Assembly: GCF_001436555.1 (NCBI RefSeq)
Contig: NZ_AYZR01000004.1
Location: forward strand, 310,001 to 374,000
DNA from: Lentilactobacillus senioris DSM 24302 = JCM 17472
GTDB taxonomy: Bacteria > Bacillota > Bacilli > Lactobacillales > Lactobacillaceae
Reading direction: 5' to 3'
Length of the DNA stretch: 64,000 nt
Shown here: piece after piece, positions 9,235-17,246 of the stretch
Layout of the letters: each line of letters begins with the position of its first letter
How positions within the stretch are numbered: the stretch's first letter is position 1
Program-made: the position numbers and the translations under genes
The notes under the pieces: generated by a model
What the model was told of the DNA's origin: nothing
Seen by the model: the letters and a program-made list of their open reading frames with translations, nothing else
The model's database searches: none

Positions 9235-9897
9235 TTACATTGACCAAGCAGCCATACCTTGTTGGTTGTAAAGACTTACAGCAGCATCGATTTGGTCTTG
9301 AACAGAACCGCCACTGATGTGCATGTTTTGGAACAATCCGTAGGCACCTGAAGTGCTGTTACGAACTGATGATTGCCAGTTTGATTCACGGTTAATGATG
9401 TAGTTCCAAGTTGAAGCTGAAACACCAGTCCGTGCTTCCATTTGGCTTAATACGTCAGCGTGTGAGCCAGTGCCATAGTTGCTGCTTGATGATGAAGTGT
9501 TAGCAGTGTTTGAAGAAGCAGTGTTAGTGCTTTGAGCTGCAGTATTAGTGTTAGTGTTGTTGTATGAAGCACTAGTATTGTTAGTAGTAGTTGAAGCTAC
9601 TGGAGTGCTTTGAGTTTGGGCAGTAGTTGCAGTGGTAGTAGCAGCTGCTTGAGTGTTGTTTGAAGTAGTGTTTTGACCAACTTCAAGTTGTTGACCAACG
9701 AAGATAAGGTTAACGTTGCTCAAGTTGTTGCGTGAAGCAATACCGTTAATAGTATCGTTGTGTGAAGCAGCGATGTTAGCAACTGTGTCACCTGATTGAA
9801 CAGTGTAAGTGTCAGCGCTAGCTGCCAAACTACCTAAACCTAAGAAACCTGCAATAACTGATAATGTAACTAAACTCTTTTTGATAATGATAACCAC
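9235..9897 (-). CDS. secreted LysM protein with a lysozyme-like C-terminal domain
   Basis: A signal peptide ([19 protein letters not shown], cleavage after AASA) leads to one LysM domain ([14 protein letters not shown]... to VGQQLEV), then a Thr/Asn/Ser-rich linker of about 75 residues, then an SLT/resuscitation-factor-like domain with NRESNWQSS and GAYGLFQ. Family knowledge places it at the cell wall, binding and perhaps cleaving peptidoglycan. The start is unclear: the ribosome-binding site AAAGGTGG overlaps the in-frame GTG (9897) used here as the conventional start. The properly spaced codons are ATT (9888) and ATC (9885), directly before KKSLV. A TTG at 9948 has no ribosome-binding site. 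The transcript has a leader of over 200 bases. Confidence 0.85.
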   Translation of the reverse strand: MVIIIKKSLVTLSVIAGFLGLGSLAASADTYTVQSGDTVANIAASHNDTINGIASRNNLSNVNLIFVGQQLEVGQNTTSNNTQAAATTTATTAQTQSTPVASTTTNNTSASYNNTNTNTAAQSTNTASSNTANTSSSSSNYGTGSHADVLSQMEARTGVSASTWNYIINRESNWQSSVRNSTSGAYGLFQNMHISGGSVQDQIDAAVSLYNQQGMAAWSM

Positions 9898-10011
9898 CTT
9901 TAAATTCTTTCTTTTGAAATTTTCTTTTTCAAATCCTACGGACAACAATAATTAATCAAACTTTACTTTCAACATAAGAGTCAAATGACCCAACATTTTC
10001 CGATAAAGTAA

Positions 10012-10017
10012 CCTCCT
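10012..10017 (-). promoter_or_regulatory. orphan consensus ribosome-binding site in the LysM leader
   Basis: On the minus strand AGGAGG occurs about 115 bases upstream of the LysM start. It is followed seven bases later by ATC opening a 7-codon frame and 15 bases later by ATG opening a 14-codon frame. No real gene follows, so it may serve a leader peptide or a ribosome-standby structure. Confidence 0.4.
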
Positions 10018-10115
10018 AATAAAAGTTGCCGATACAACCTTGAATTTATCGATCAAGTAAAAAATCGATTTTCGTATCTCGTCGAAATAACTATTCGATT
10101 TGATTACGCTGGATA

Positions 10116-10143
10116 ATCATAACAAATCCAAAAAAATCGTCAA
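10116..10143 (-). promoter_or_regulatory. promoter of the LysM gene
   Basis: On the minus strand TTGACG and TATGAT are 16 bases apart. The start site would be near 10108, giving a leader of over 200 bases. Confidence 0.7.
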
Positions 10144-10260
10144 CCCACTTTTTAAATAAGACAAAATTATTACAGCTTATTCATGTGATAATACTGACCT
10201 TTTGTGAAATATTACAAAAATATTAAAACGAAAAAATAGGCCAAAATTATAAAATTAGCA

Positions 10261-10295
10261 CCCCATTTTTGAACTAAAATGGGGGTCATTTTTTA
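10261..10295 (+). terminator. orphan terminator-like hairpin
   Basis: CCCCATTTT (10261-10269) pairs with AAAATGGGG (10277-10285), followed by GTCATTTTTT. No open frame precedes it on the plus strand: the upstream 120 bases are the back of the LysM promoter. It may end a small RNA. Elsewhere between 10144 and 10607 I see only the long hairpin listed separately. Confidence 0.5.
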
Positions 10296-10411
10296 AAATA
10301 AATGGGTTTATTAGGATAATTTAGCGGTAAATACCAATTTTAAGTGGGAAAGTGGGGAATTTAGCCAAAAATGATGAAAGAATGAGATCATCAAAAATTC
10401 ATAATTTCCGT

Positions 10412-10454
10412 CATTGAGTTTGTGAAACAATTGCGACCGTTTCCAAACTCAATG
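10412..10454. repeat. long inverted repeat upstream of the lactate-oxidase gene
   Basis: CATTGAGTTTG at 10412-10422 and CAAACTCAATG at 10444-10454 are perfect 11-base arms. Inside, GAAAC (10424-10428) pairs with GTTTC (10439-10443), leaving a ten-base loop and one bulged T. No T tract follows, so it is not a standard terminator. It lies about 150 bases upstream of the promoter. Confidence 0.6.
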
Positions 10455-10607
10455 AGAACAGGCGTTTATCGAGTTACTAAATTATGAGTATGATCTTATG
10501 TATAGTTACTTTTTAGTTTCCATTTGAATTATGAGAAAATTATAAGAATCCGAAATCCGTAATTGGTCTACCTAATATAGTAGAAAGATATTAATGAGCT
10601 TAATTGC

Positions 10608-10635
10608 TTGTATTGCCCCTGGGGTTATCTATAAT
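10608..10635 (+). promoter_or_regulatory. promoter of the lactate-oxidase gene
   Basis: TTGTAT and TATAAT are 16 bases apart. The spacer holds the small palindrome CCCCTGGGG (about 10616-10624), a possible operator. Confidence 0.55.
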
Positions 10636-10682
10636 TGAGCTGAAGTTAATAATGTCAACTATATATTAAGGGGGAATTTATT

Positions 10683-11798
10683 ATGACTGAAATTAACGGT
10701 TACCAACAAAGTGACGACGAAAATCATATTGAAGTGGTTGATTTACCCACTTTAGGGGAAGAAGCTCAAAAAGTTATTCCAACAGGCGGCTTTGGCTACA
10801 TATCGGGGGGATCAGAAAATGACTGGACAGAAAAGGTTAACCAACAGGCGTTTACCCATAAACAAATTGTCCCTAGAGTTTTATCGGGGGTAGATAATCC
10901 GTCAACCGAAACCAGTTTATTAGGAATCGATACCAGCATGCCGATTTTAATGACACCTTTAGCAGCCCATGGATTAGCTCACTCACAAGGGGAAAAAGAT
11001 ACTGCTAAGGGAGCCGCAGCGGCAGGAACCATTATGAGCTCTAGCACTTATTCCACCTTCTCTATCCAAGATATTGCTGCAGTTGGTAACGGAGCACCTC
11101 AATTTTTCCAACTTTACTTAAGTAAGAACTGGGATATTAATGAAGCCTGGTTAAGCACTGCGGTGAAATCAGGAGTGAAAGCTATTATTTTGACTGCTGA
11201 TGCTACTGTTGGTGGTTATCGGGAAGCTGACATCATTAATAATTTTAAGTTTCCAATGCCAATGGCAAATTTGGAAAACATTAGTAAGAATAGTCAAAAT
11301 GGTCAGGGAACTGGAATCAAAGAAATTTTTGCCTCTGCTGCTCAAAAGATAACTCCAGATGACATTAAGCGAATTGCCGATTTCACTAAATTACCGGTTT
11401 TCGTAAAAGGAATTCAATCCCCTGAAGATGCAATGTTAGCGATTGGCGGGGGTGCCGCTGGAGTTTGGATCTCTAATCATGGCGGTCGCCAATTAAACGG
11501 GGGACCAGCGTCCTTCGATGTTTTGCCAGCTATTGCTAAGGCAGTGGGTGGCCGAGTACCGGTGATTTTTGATAGTGGTATTCGTCGAGGATCCGATGTT
11601 TTCAAGGCTCTTGCCAGTGGCGCTGATATGGTTGCTATTGGCCGCCCGGTAATTTATGGTTTGGCACTAGGCGGAGCACCTGCAGTTGAAGATGTCTTTA
11701 ATCATTTGAACATGGAATTGAAAACAGTAATGCAATTAGCGGGGACTAAAAACATCGCTGAAGTAAAGGAAGCGTTAATGACGTCCTTTAATTATTAA
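10683..11798 (+). CDS. lox: FMN-dependent L-lactate oxidase family enzyme
   Basis: The 371-residue protein follows the Aerococcus L-lactate oxidase pattern along its length: GGFGYISGG with the active-site Tyr, MTPLAAHGLAH, ILTADATVGG, PVFVKGIQ with the FMN-contacting Lys, SNHGGRQLNG with the catalytic His and substrate-binding Arg, and DSGIRRGSDVFKALASGAD in the phosphate-binding region. The reaction in the family is L-lactate + O2 to pyruvate + H2O2 in the cytoplasm; related 2-hydroxyacids cannot be excluded. It is monocistronic, with GGGGG before the ATG and a strong terminator. A Crp/Fnr-type regulator lies one gene downstream, which would fit oxygen or redox control. Confidence 0.85.
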   Translation: MTEINGYQQSDDENHIEVVDLPTLGEEAQKVIPTGGFGYISGGSENDWTEKVNQQAFTHKQIVPRVLSGVDNPSTETSLLGIDTSMPILMTPLAAHGLAHSQGEKDTAKGAAAAGTIMSSSTYSTFSIQDIAAVGNGAPQFFQLYLSKNWDINEAWLSTAVKSGVKAIILTADATVGGYREADIINNFKFPMPMANLENISKNSQNGQGTGIKEIFASAAQKITPDDIKRIADFTKLPVFVKGIQSPEDAMLAIGGGAAGVWISNHGGRQLNGGPASFDVLPAIAKAVGGRVPVIFDSGIRRGSDVFKALASGADMVAIGRPVIYGLALGGAPAVEDVFNHLNMELKTVMQLAGTKNIAEVKEALMTSFNY

Positions 11799-11808
11799 TA
11801 TTTGAAGT

Positions 11809-11843
11809 GGGGTACCTGAGTTTAATCAGGTGCCCCGTTTTTT
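11809..11843 (+). terminator. intrinsic terminator after the lactate-oxidase gene
   Basis: GGGGTACCTGA and TCAGGTGCCCC (one G-U) form the stem, followed by GTTTTTT. Confidence 0.85.
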
Positions 11844-11898
11844 GCCTTTTTAAAGGAAGGCTATTACAATGAAGAAAAACAAAAAAGTAGGTTGAAAA

Positions 11899-12555
11899 AT
11901 GGTGAAACAGGGGCAACGGGCTGCCAGTCGACGGCAAAAACAAATCAAACAACGCCTAAAGCAACGAGTGAAGTTAAGTCAAAGAACTATCAACGTTGAG
12001 CAGCTACCGGAATTTATCCTAGTTCGTTACGGATTGACACTAAAAAAACGATTGACGAAGTTATCTGCTGAAACTATTCAGCGACTATTACAAGCTTTAA
12101 TGAAAAATGTGCCAAGTGGTTTTCAATGGTCAATGAAAACGTGGATTACGGAAACCCTGCAACGGGTTAATAACCAAGTTCCTTGGCAATTTTACTATGT
12201 GATAGCTGAAAATTGGGATGATTTTCAGGCCTTTTTAATTCGTGAATTACCGGCTGTTCCGTTAACTCAACCACTAATTATTGAAGATAAGATTGATAAT
12301 TTGGAATTGGAGGAGATTATTAGCCACCAACTGGCGGTTAATTTCTTTTTAACTGCCACCCAAAATAATTCGATTCTAATGCGCCAATTACCTGCTGCAA
12401 AAATTACAGAACTTCAAACTAGTTTTAATGATTCACAGGAACTTAAATGGCAGAAAGTTGCTAGCTTGCTCGGACAAGTGAAACCTGCTGGTGATCCAGG
12501 AACTCGTGCTTGGTTGACGGATTTAAACCAGTTATCAGTTGAAGGAGATCATTAA
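11899..12555 (+). CDS. hypothetical protein, 218 residues, basic N-terminus
   Basis: I do not recognise the family. The first 35 residues are strongly basic (RRQKQIKQRLKQRVK); the rest looks mostly helical and soluble, with no membrane segment. It sits directly before the Crp/Fnr gene and ends within the latter's translation-start region, so the two are probably co-expressed. The start is odd. A strong AAAGGAAGG ribosome-binding site serves an ATG at 11869 in the same frame, but that frame stops after eight codons (MKKNKKVG, TGA). The next ATG, at 11899, has only a weak site. Either the gene once began at 11869 and carries a nonsense change, or the short peptide is a coupled leader. Confidence 0.65.
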   Translation: MVKQGQRAASRRQKQIKQRLKQRVKLSQRTINVEQLPEFILVRYGLTLKKRLTKLSAETIQRLLQALMKNVPSGFQWSMKTWITETLQRVNNQVPWQFYYVIAENWDDFQAFLIRELPAVPLTQPLIIEDKIDNLELEEIISHQLAVNFFLTATQNNSILMRQLPAAKITELQTSFNDSQELKWQKVASLLGQVKPAGDPGTRAWLTDLNQLSVEGDH

Positions 12556-12576
12556 GATGAAGGAGATCATTAAGAT
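12541..12576 (+). repeat. perfect 18-bp tandem duplication containing a ribosome-binding site and start codon
   Basis: GAAGGAGATCATTAAGAT occurs twice back to back (12541-12558, 12559-12576). Each copy carries AAGGAG nine bases before an ATG (12557 and 12575), so the Crp/Fnr gene has two equally good starts in frame. Confidence 0.95.
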
Positions 12577-13246
12577 GAAGGCTCATGAAGCTTTAGAATG
12601 TGTAGAATTAGTGCCGCTATTTCAATCTTTACCGTTATCCCAACGTAAAGCAGTGGCTGCTTTAGTAACTCAAAAGCAGTATGAAAAAAATGAAATAATT
12701 TATTTGGCAGCTGAAGATGTTGGTCGCTTCTTGATTGTAGAACATGGTCAAATTAAGTTGGCTACTGTTTCTGTGAATGGCCGAGAAAGTATTACCCGAG
12801 TATTGTCTAGCGGTGATTTCGATGGCGAGCCGAACTTATTTGGTTCTGGTTCCCGTGATGTCACAGCAACTGCCCTAACTAAAGCTACTGTCTGTCAGAT
12901 TAACCAAGCGGATTTTCAGCAACTGTTGACGGATAGCCCAGACTTATCCTTGAACTTATTAAAGACAATGAGCCAAAAGATCAAGGAATTGGAGCTTCAA
13001 CGAGCCGTTGCCAAAATAAGTGACGTAAAGGGCCAATTAGCACGTTATCTACTGGATACTCAAGCTAGCTTGGCTGAAAATCCATTTAAACTACCTTTGA
13101 AGAAAAAAGATATTGCTACCTATTTAGGTACTACACCTGAAAGTATTAGCCGGGCCTTAACTGAGTTAAGCGATCTGCAATTAATTCAAAATCAGGGGGG
13201 ACAAGTAAAGATTATTGCTCCTGATGAATTATTACTCTTAATATAG
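12575..13246 (+). CDS. Crp/Fnr family transcriptional regulator
   Basis: The protein has a cyclic-nucleotide-binding-like beta-barrel (about residues 20-110), a long dimerisation helix, and a C-terminal winged helix with the recognition segment TTPESISRALTEL. It has only two Cys, near residues 7 and 100, and no cluster that would suggest an iron-sulphur Fnr. The family acts as a DNA-binding dimer, often for oxygen or redox control in lactobacilli (the Flp type). The start at 12575 is chosen because MKAHEALECVEL begins the conserved part; ATG 12557, created by an 18-bp duplication, would add MKEIIK. It follows the hypothetical gene at once and ends at a bidirectional terminator. Confidence 0.85.
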   Translation: MKAHEALECVELVPLFQSLPLSQRKAVAALVTQKQYEKNEIIYLAAEDVGRFLIVEHGQIKLATVSVNGRESITRVLSSGDFDGEPNLFGSGSRDVTATALTKATVCQINQADFQQLLTDSPDLSLNLLKTMSQKIKELELQRAVAKISDVKGQLARYLLDTQASLAENPFKLPLKKKDIATYLGTTPESISRALTELSDLQLIQNQGGQVKIIAPDELLLLI

Positions 13247-13256
13247 TAGAAAAAAT

Positions 13257-13306
13257 AAAAAGCCGTAGCTTATTGATTGAGTAGGATCAATAAACTACGG
13301 CTTTTT
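13257..13306. terminator. bidirectional terminator between the Crp/Fnr gene and thrS
   Basis: AGCCGTAG/CTACGGCT and, inside, TTATTGAT/ATCAATAA form a long stem flanked by A and T tracts. It serves the convergent genes on both sides. Confidence 0.85.
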
Positions 13307-13352
13307 GGTTTTATTTTTTGTGAGTGTGATTAATAACTAAAATCTCTAAGGA

Positions 13353-15308
13353 TTATAGTTCTGCATCGGTTGCCCGTGAGTATGATTCAAGGTCTTTTTG
13401 AACGTAACTTACGAAGTCTTCGAAGTTAACTTCTTTACTATCTTCATGACCGTATTGACGAACTGAAACGGTGTTATCGTTCATTTCAGCGTCCCCAACA
13501 ACTAATGTGTATGGAATCTTATTAGTTTGGGCGTCACGAATTAGGTAACCCATCTTTTCTGGACGAGCATCTACGTCAGAACGAATGTGGTGACGACGAA
13601 GGTCTTCGTTAAGTTTTTCAGCGTATTCACCATGCTTTTGTTCACTAACTGGAATGATACGAACTTGGTGTGGAGCAAGCCAAGTTGGGAAGGCACCCTT
13701 GTAAATTTCAGTTAAGTAAGCAGTGAATCGTTCCATAGTTGAAATAATTCCCCGGTGGATCATAACTGGACGGTGTTGTTCACCATCTTCACCAACGTAG
13801 TGAAGGTCAAATTGTTCTGGCAACATGAAGTCTAATTGGATAGTTGAAAGGGTTTCTTCATTGCCAAGGGCAGTCTTAGTTTGAACGTCCAACTTAGGAC
13901 CGTAGAAGGCAGCTTCCCCTTCGGCTTCAGTGTATTCCAAGCCCATGTCATCCATGGCACTCTTCAACATGCTTTGAGCGCGGTTCCACATTTCGTCATC
14001 GTCAAAGTATTTTTCAGTGTTTTCAGGATCTCTGTAACTCAAACGGAAAGTGTAGTCGTTGATATCGAAATCATGGTAGACAGATACCATCAACTTCAAG
14101 ATGCTTTGGAATTCTTTTTCGATTTGTTCCAAGGCAACGAAAGTATGACCATCATTTAATTCCATTTCCCGAACTCGTTGCAATCCACTAAGAGCACCAG
14201 ATTTTTCGTAACGGTGCATCATACCGATTTCAGCAATTCGAAGTGGAAGTTCACGGTATGAACGGATGTGGTGCTTGTAAATTTGGATATGGGAAGGACA
14301 GTTCATAGGACGAAGTTCAAGCATTTCACCTTCACCCATGTCCATTGGTGGGAACATGTCTTCACGGTAGTGATCCCAGTGACCAGATTGCTTGTAAAGG
14401 TCAAGGTTAGCAAGCACTGGAGTATAAACGTGTTGGTAACCAGATTCAACTTCACGATCAATAATGTAACGTTCAAGAGTCCGACGGATAGTAGCACCGT
14501 TTGGCATCCAGTAAGGAAGACCAGCACCAACTTTAGGATCAACGAAGAATAGATCTAATTGGTTACCAATAACCCGGTGATCGCGTTCGCGAGCTTCTTG
14601 ACGTTGTTTAAGGTCTTCATCCAAATCAGCTTCTTTGAAGAAGGCAGTGGCATAAATCCGTTGAAGCATTGGGTTTGATGACTTACCTTGCCAGTAAGCA
14701 CCGGCAACTGAAAGTAGTTTGAAGAATTTAACAGAACCAGTATCTGGAAGTGTAACCCCTTCAGATAAGGCTTTAAAATCTCCGATTTGGTTGATAAATA
14801 CTCTATCATTAACCGCATTATCTTTAATTAAAGCTTCTTGGTATTGATCGCCAGCAACTAATTGTAAGGCTTCATCAACTGAAATTTCTTCGGTAGCAAT
14901 TGGAAGTTTTTGATCAATGATCTTCTTCATAGCATCTGCTAATCCATCAAGTTCATCAACACTGATTTGAGTTTCTGGTTTGTCGGTATCAACAAAGAAA
15001 CCATCTTCATCAGCTTCGCTTTCACCAAACAAAACGTTAGGGAAGTTTTGGCTGATCGCCATCTTTAAGATTTGGGCACCGGTTTGTCGTAAAACTTGAA
15101 GACCTTCCGCGTCAGCTGTAGTAAGAATTTCAATCTTGCCATCTTTGTGAAGGGGTTGAGTTAATGAAACTAATTCACCGTCTAAACGACCAGAAACGGC
15201 CTTTTTAGCCAAACTATTAGAAATTGATTTGGCAATTTCTAATGCATTAACGCCATCTTCAAAAGATTTAACGTTGCCATCTGGAAAACTAAGTGAGATT
15301 TCTGCCAT
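13353..15308 (-). CDS. thrS: threonyl-tRNA synthetase
   Basis: This class II synthetase of 651 residues charges tRNA-Thr in the cytoplasm. The order is TGS domain ([15 protein letters not shown]...), editing domain, catalytic core with [13 protein letters not shown], the motif 2 region with [11 protein letters not shown], and a C-terminal anticodon-binding domain ([11 protein letters not shown] onward). In-frame sequence upstream would add 12 residues, but AAGGAGCG is correctly spaced only for the ATG at 15308, giving the usual [11 protein letters not shown] start. In the editing domain the usual HxxxH is not obvious: the segment reads [19 protein letters not shown]. Expression is controlled by the T-box leader directly upstream. 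Confidence 0.96.
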   Translation of the reverse strand: MAEISLSFPDGNVKSFEDGVNALEIAKSISNSLAKKAVSGRLDGELVSLTQPLHKDGKIEILTTADAEGLQVLRQTGAQILKMAISQNFPNVLFGESEADEDGFFVDTDKPETQISVDELDGLADAMKKIIDQKLPIATEEISVDEALQLVAGDQYQEALIKDNAVNDRVFINQIGDFKALSEGVTLPDTGSVKFFKLLSVAGAYWQGKSSNPMLQRIYATAFFKEADLDEDLKQRQEARERDHRVIGNQLDLFFVDPKVGAGLPYWMPNGATIRRTLERYIIDREVESGYQHVYTPVLANLDLYKQSGHWDHYREDMFPPMDMGEGEMLELRPMNCPSHIQIYKHHIRSYRELPLRIAEIGMMHRYEKSGALSGLQRVREMELNDGHTFVALEQIEKEFQSILKLMVSVYHDFDINDYTFRLSYRDPENTEKYFDDDEMWNRAQSMLKSAMDDMGLEYTEAEGEAAFYGPKLDVQTKTALGNEETLSTIQLDFMLPEQFDLHYVGEDGEQHRPVMIHRGIISTMERFTAYLTEIYKGAFPTWLAPHQVRIIPVSEQKHGEYAEKLNEDLRRHHIRSDVDARPEKMGYLIRDAQTNKIPYTLVVGDAEMNDNTVSVRQYGHEDSKEVNFEDFVSYVQKDLESYSRATDAEL

Positions 15309-15341
15309 ATTGATACGCTCCTTTTCATATGTTGGTGAAAC

Positions 15342-15576
15342 CAAAAAAAGTCCCTAGAATGTCATTAGACATTCTAGGGACGCAATTTAGCGTGGTTCCA
15401 CCCATTTTTACTTAATCATTAAGTACTCTAGTAGTTGTTAACGATTACTAACCGGAACAACATTATCCGTCGTTCAGTGATAAAAAGTGGTAACCACTAC
15501 CTTCTAAACAAGCGAACTTCCAGGCTAGATTCGCTCTCCCTGTGATGAGAAGTAGGAGTCATGTCTCTTTATTTGC
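15342..15576 (-). promoter_or_regulatory. T-box riboswitch leader of thrS
   Basis: On the minus strand the T-box core GGGTGGAACCACG is at 15391-15403, followed by the terminator stem GTCCCTAGAATGTC/GACATTCTAGGGAC (15350-15381) and seven Ts. In the 3' strand of the lower stem I loop I read GGTTACCAC. ACC (15489-15491) followed by A and then a lower stem is the expected threonine specifier. Uncharged tRNA-Thr would favour read-through into thrS. Confidence 0.93.
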
Positions 15577-15581
15577 AATTG

Positions 15582-15610
15582 ATTATGCCCGTTTTAAAAA
15601 ATAATGTCAA
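15582..15610 (-). promoter_or_regulatory. promoter of thrS and its T-box leader
   Basis: On the minus strand TTGACA and CATAAT are 17 bases apart, with the start site near 15575. Confidence 0.85.
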
Positions 15611-15723
15611 CCCCTCCAGGTTAAAATTTTTTTAGATCGGGATTATAAACTCCATAAAACGTTGATTGTGCAAGTGTTAACTAATTCAAAAATATATTTG
15701 CATTTGTTATTTATTACACACAA

Positions 15724-15740
15724 TGTGAAAAAGATTCACA
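15724..15740. promoter_or_regulatory. Crp/Fnr-like palindrome upstream of the alanine dehydrogenase gene
   Basis: TGTGAA and TTCACA are perfect inverted arms around five bases, resembling Crp/Fnr-family sites. It lies about 270 bases upstream of the ald promoter in a gene-free AT-rich region. That region (15611-15996) otherwise holds only a GC-richer patch at 15873-15938 that could encode a 21-residue peptide without a ribosome-binding site. Confidence 0.4.
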
Positions 15741-15996
15741 AAATCCTGAAATATTGGACCATTCCAATATGTAGAAAAAAACAACCAATTTCGATCACAA
15801 ATAAAGCGTTATTTTCCAAATTTAATTGTGAAATAAAAAATGTTTTAGCATTGATTCTAATGGATTAGTAAAATGTTTGAGCAGATGAGCGACGGTGCAA
15901 CCGCGGCACTAAAAGAAAACGGATACATTAATCGCTGAAATATATTTTGAAATCACAAATGCCGATGAAAATGTTTGTGAAAAAAATAATTAACTG

Positions 15997-16024
15997 TTGA
16001 CATTTTTCATGAATGGAATATCAT
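15997..16024 (+). promoter_or_regulatory. promoter of the alanine dehydrogenase gene
   Basis: TTGACA and TATCAT are 16 bases apart, about 50 bases before the start codon. Confidence 0.65.
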
Positions 16025-16072
16025 AAAGATGCAATATAATTATATTGATAAATTTTTGTGAGGTGCTTTTCT

Positions 16073-17185
16073 ATGAAGATTAGTGTTGTCAAGGAATTAA
16101 AAGAGGGCGAAGGTCGAGTAGCCGAAACCCCCGAAAACGTTAAAAAACTTGTCGACGCTGGTAATGAAGTCTTAGTTGACAACAATGCCGGTATCGGTTC
16201 TGGTTTTACTAACGAAGAATATGAAGCAGCTGGTGCTAAAATTGTTACACCTGAAGAAGCATGGTCTGCAGACCTTGTTTTGAAGGTTAAGGAACCAGAT
16301 AAAGCTGAATACAAGTACTTTACTGAAGGCAAAGTTGTTTGGGGCTTCCAACATCTTGCATCATCTAAAGAAACTGTTGAAGCAATGATGAAGGCTGGTA
16401 CTACTGCTATCGGTGCTGAAACTATCTTTATCGATGGTAAGCTTGCTTTGCTTGCACCTATGAGTGCTATTGCTGGCCGTCGTTCAGTACTTCAAGGTGC
16501 TGCATATCTTGAAGCTGAACACGGTGGTGAAGGTATCTTACTTCCAGGTCTTCCACAATTCGGAATTCCTGCCGGTTACGTTGTTATCTTTGGTGGTGGT
16601 TCAGCCGCAACTAACGCTGCTGACATGGCCTTAGGTATCGGTTGCCACGTAAGTATCATCGAAAAGAATCCAGACCGGATCAAATGGTTGGAAGAAAACT
16701 ACAGCGGCCAAGATGTTACTGTTCTTGAATCCAATGATGACACTCTTTCAAGCGAAATTAAGAAAGCTGACCTATTTATTTCAACTATCTTAATCCCAGG
16801 CGCTCGTCCACCTAAGTTGGTTACTGAAGAAATGGTTAAGTCAATGAAGCCAGGTTCAGTAATCGTCGATGTTGCCATTGACCAAGGTGGTACTGTGGAA
16901 ACTATGCACCCAACTACTATTGATGAACCAACTTACATCAAGCATGGCGTTGTTCACTATGGTGTTCCTAACCAACCAGGTGCCGTACCACGTACTGCTA
17001 CTATGGGTCTTGCTGCTGGGAACATTGATTTCTTACTTGAAATTGGTGAACGCGGAATCGTTGATGCAATCAAGACTGATGAAGCTTTGGCATCAGGAGT
17101 TAACGTATACGAAGGTAAAGTAACTAACGAAGGTCTAGCTAAATCATTAGACTTACCATACGTTGATCTTAACAGTGTCCTTTAA
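16073..17185 (+). CDS. ald: alanine dehydrogenase
   Basis: About 370 residues, the normal length for this NAD-dependent enzyme, which interconverts L-alanine and pyruvate + NH4+. Supporting sequence: MKISVVKELKEGEGRVA at the N-terminus, KVKEP with the pyruvate-binding Lys, FQHLAS with the catalytic His, the Rossmann loop GGGSAATNAADMALG, and VDVAIDQGG with the catalytic Asp. A GTG at 16058 is in frame, but GAGGTG lies nine bases before the ATG at 16073. With the dehydratase and permease that follow, it suggests amino-acid deamination to 2-oxoacids, or ammonium re-assimilation. Leucine is mostly CTT or TTG here rather than TTA, a codon pattern typical of highly expressed genes. Confidence 0.95.
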   Translation: MKISVVKELKEGEGRVAETPENVKKLVDAGNEVLVDNNAGIGSGFTNEEYEAAGAKIVTPEEAWSADLVLKVKEPDKAEYKYFTEGKVVWGFQHLASSKETVEAMMKAGTTAIGAETIFIDGKLALLAPMSAIAGRRSVLQGAAYLEAEHGGEGILLPGLPQFGIPAGYVVIFGGGSAATNAADMALGIGCHVSIIEKNPDRIKWLEENYSGQDVTVLESNDDTLSSEIKKADLFISTILIPGARPPKLVTEEMVKSMKPGSVIVDVAIDQGGTVETMHPTTIDEPTYIKHGVVHYGVPNQPGAVPRTATMGLAAGNIDFLLEIGERGIVDAIKTDEALASGVNVYEGKVTNEGLAKSLDLPYVDLNSVL

Positions 17186-17246
17186 TTAAAAAATATTTAA
17201 CAGTTAGTAGATTAAATAATTTAACTCACGTTAGGAGATTAAGATT

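Noticed and set aside
13881-14552. Open frames on the plus strand inside thrS
   Set aside because: They lie opposite a highly conserved synthetase gene, lack ribosome-binding sites and show no recognisable domains.
15662-15868. 68-codon open frame between thrS and ald
   Set aside because: No ribosome-binding site, very AT-rich random-looking composition, and it spans the TGTGAA/TTCACA palindrome; more likely non-coding leader DNA.
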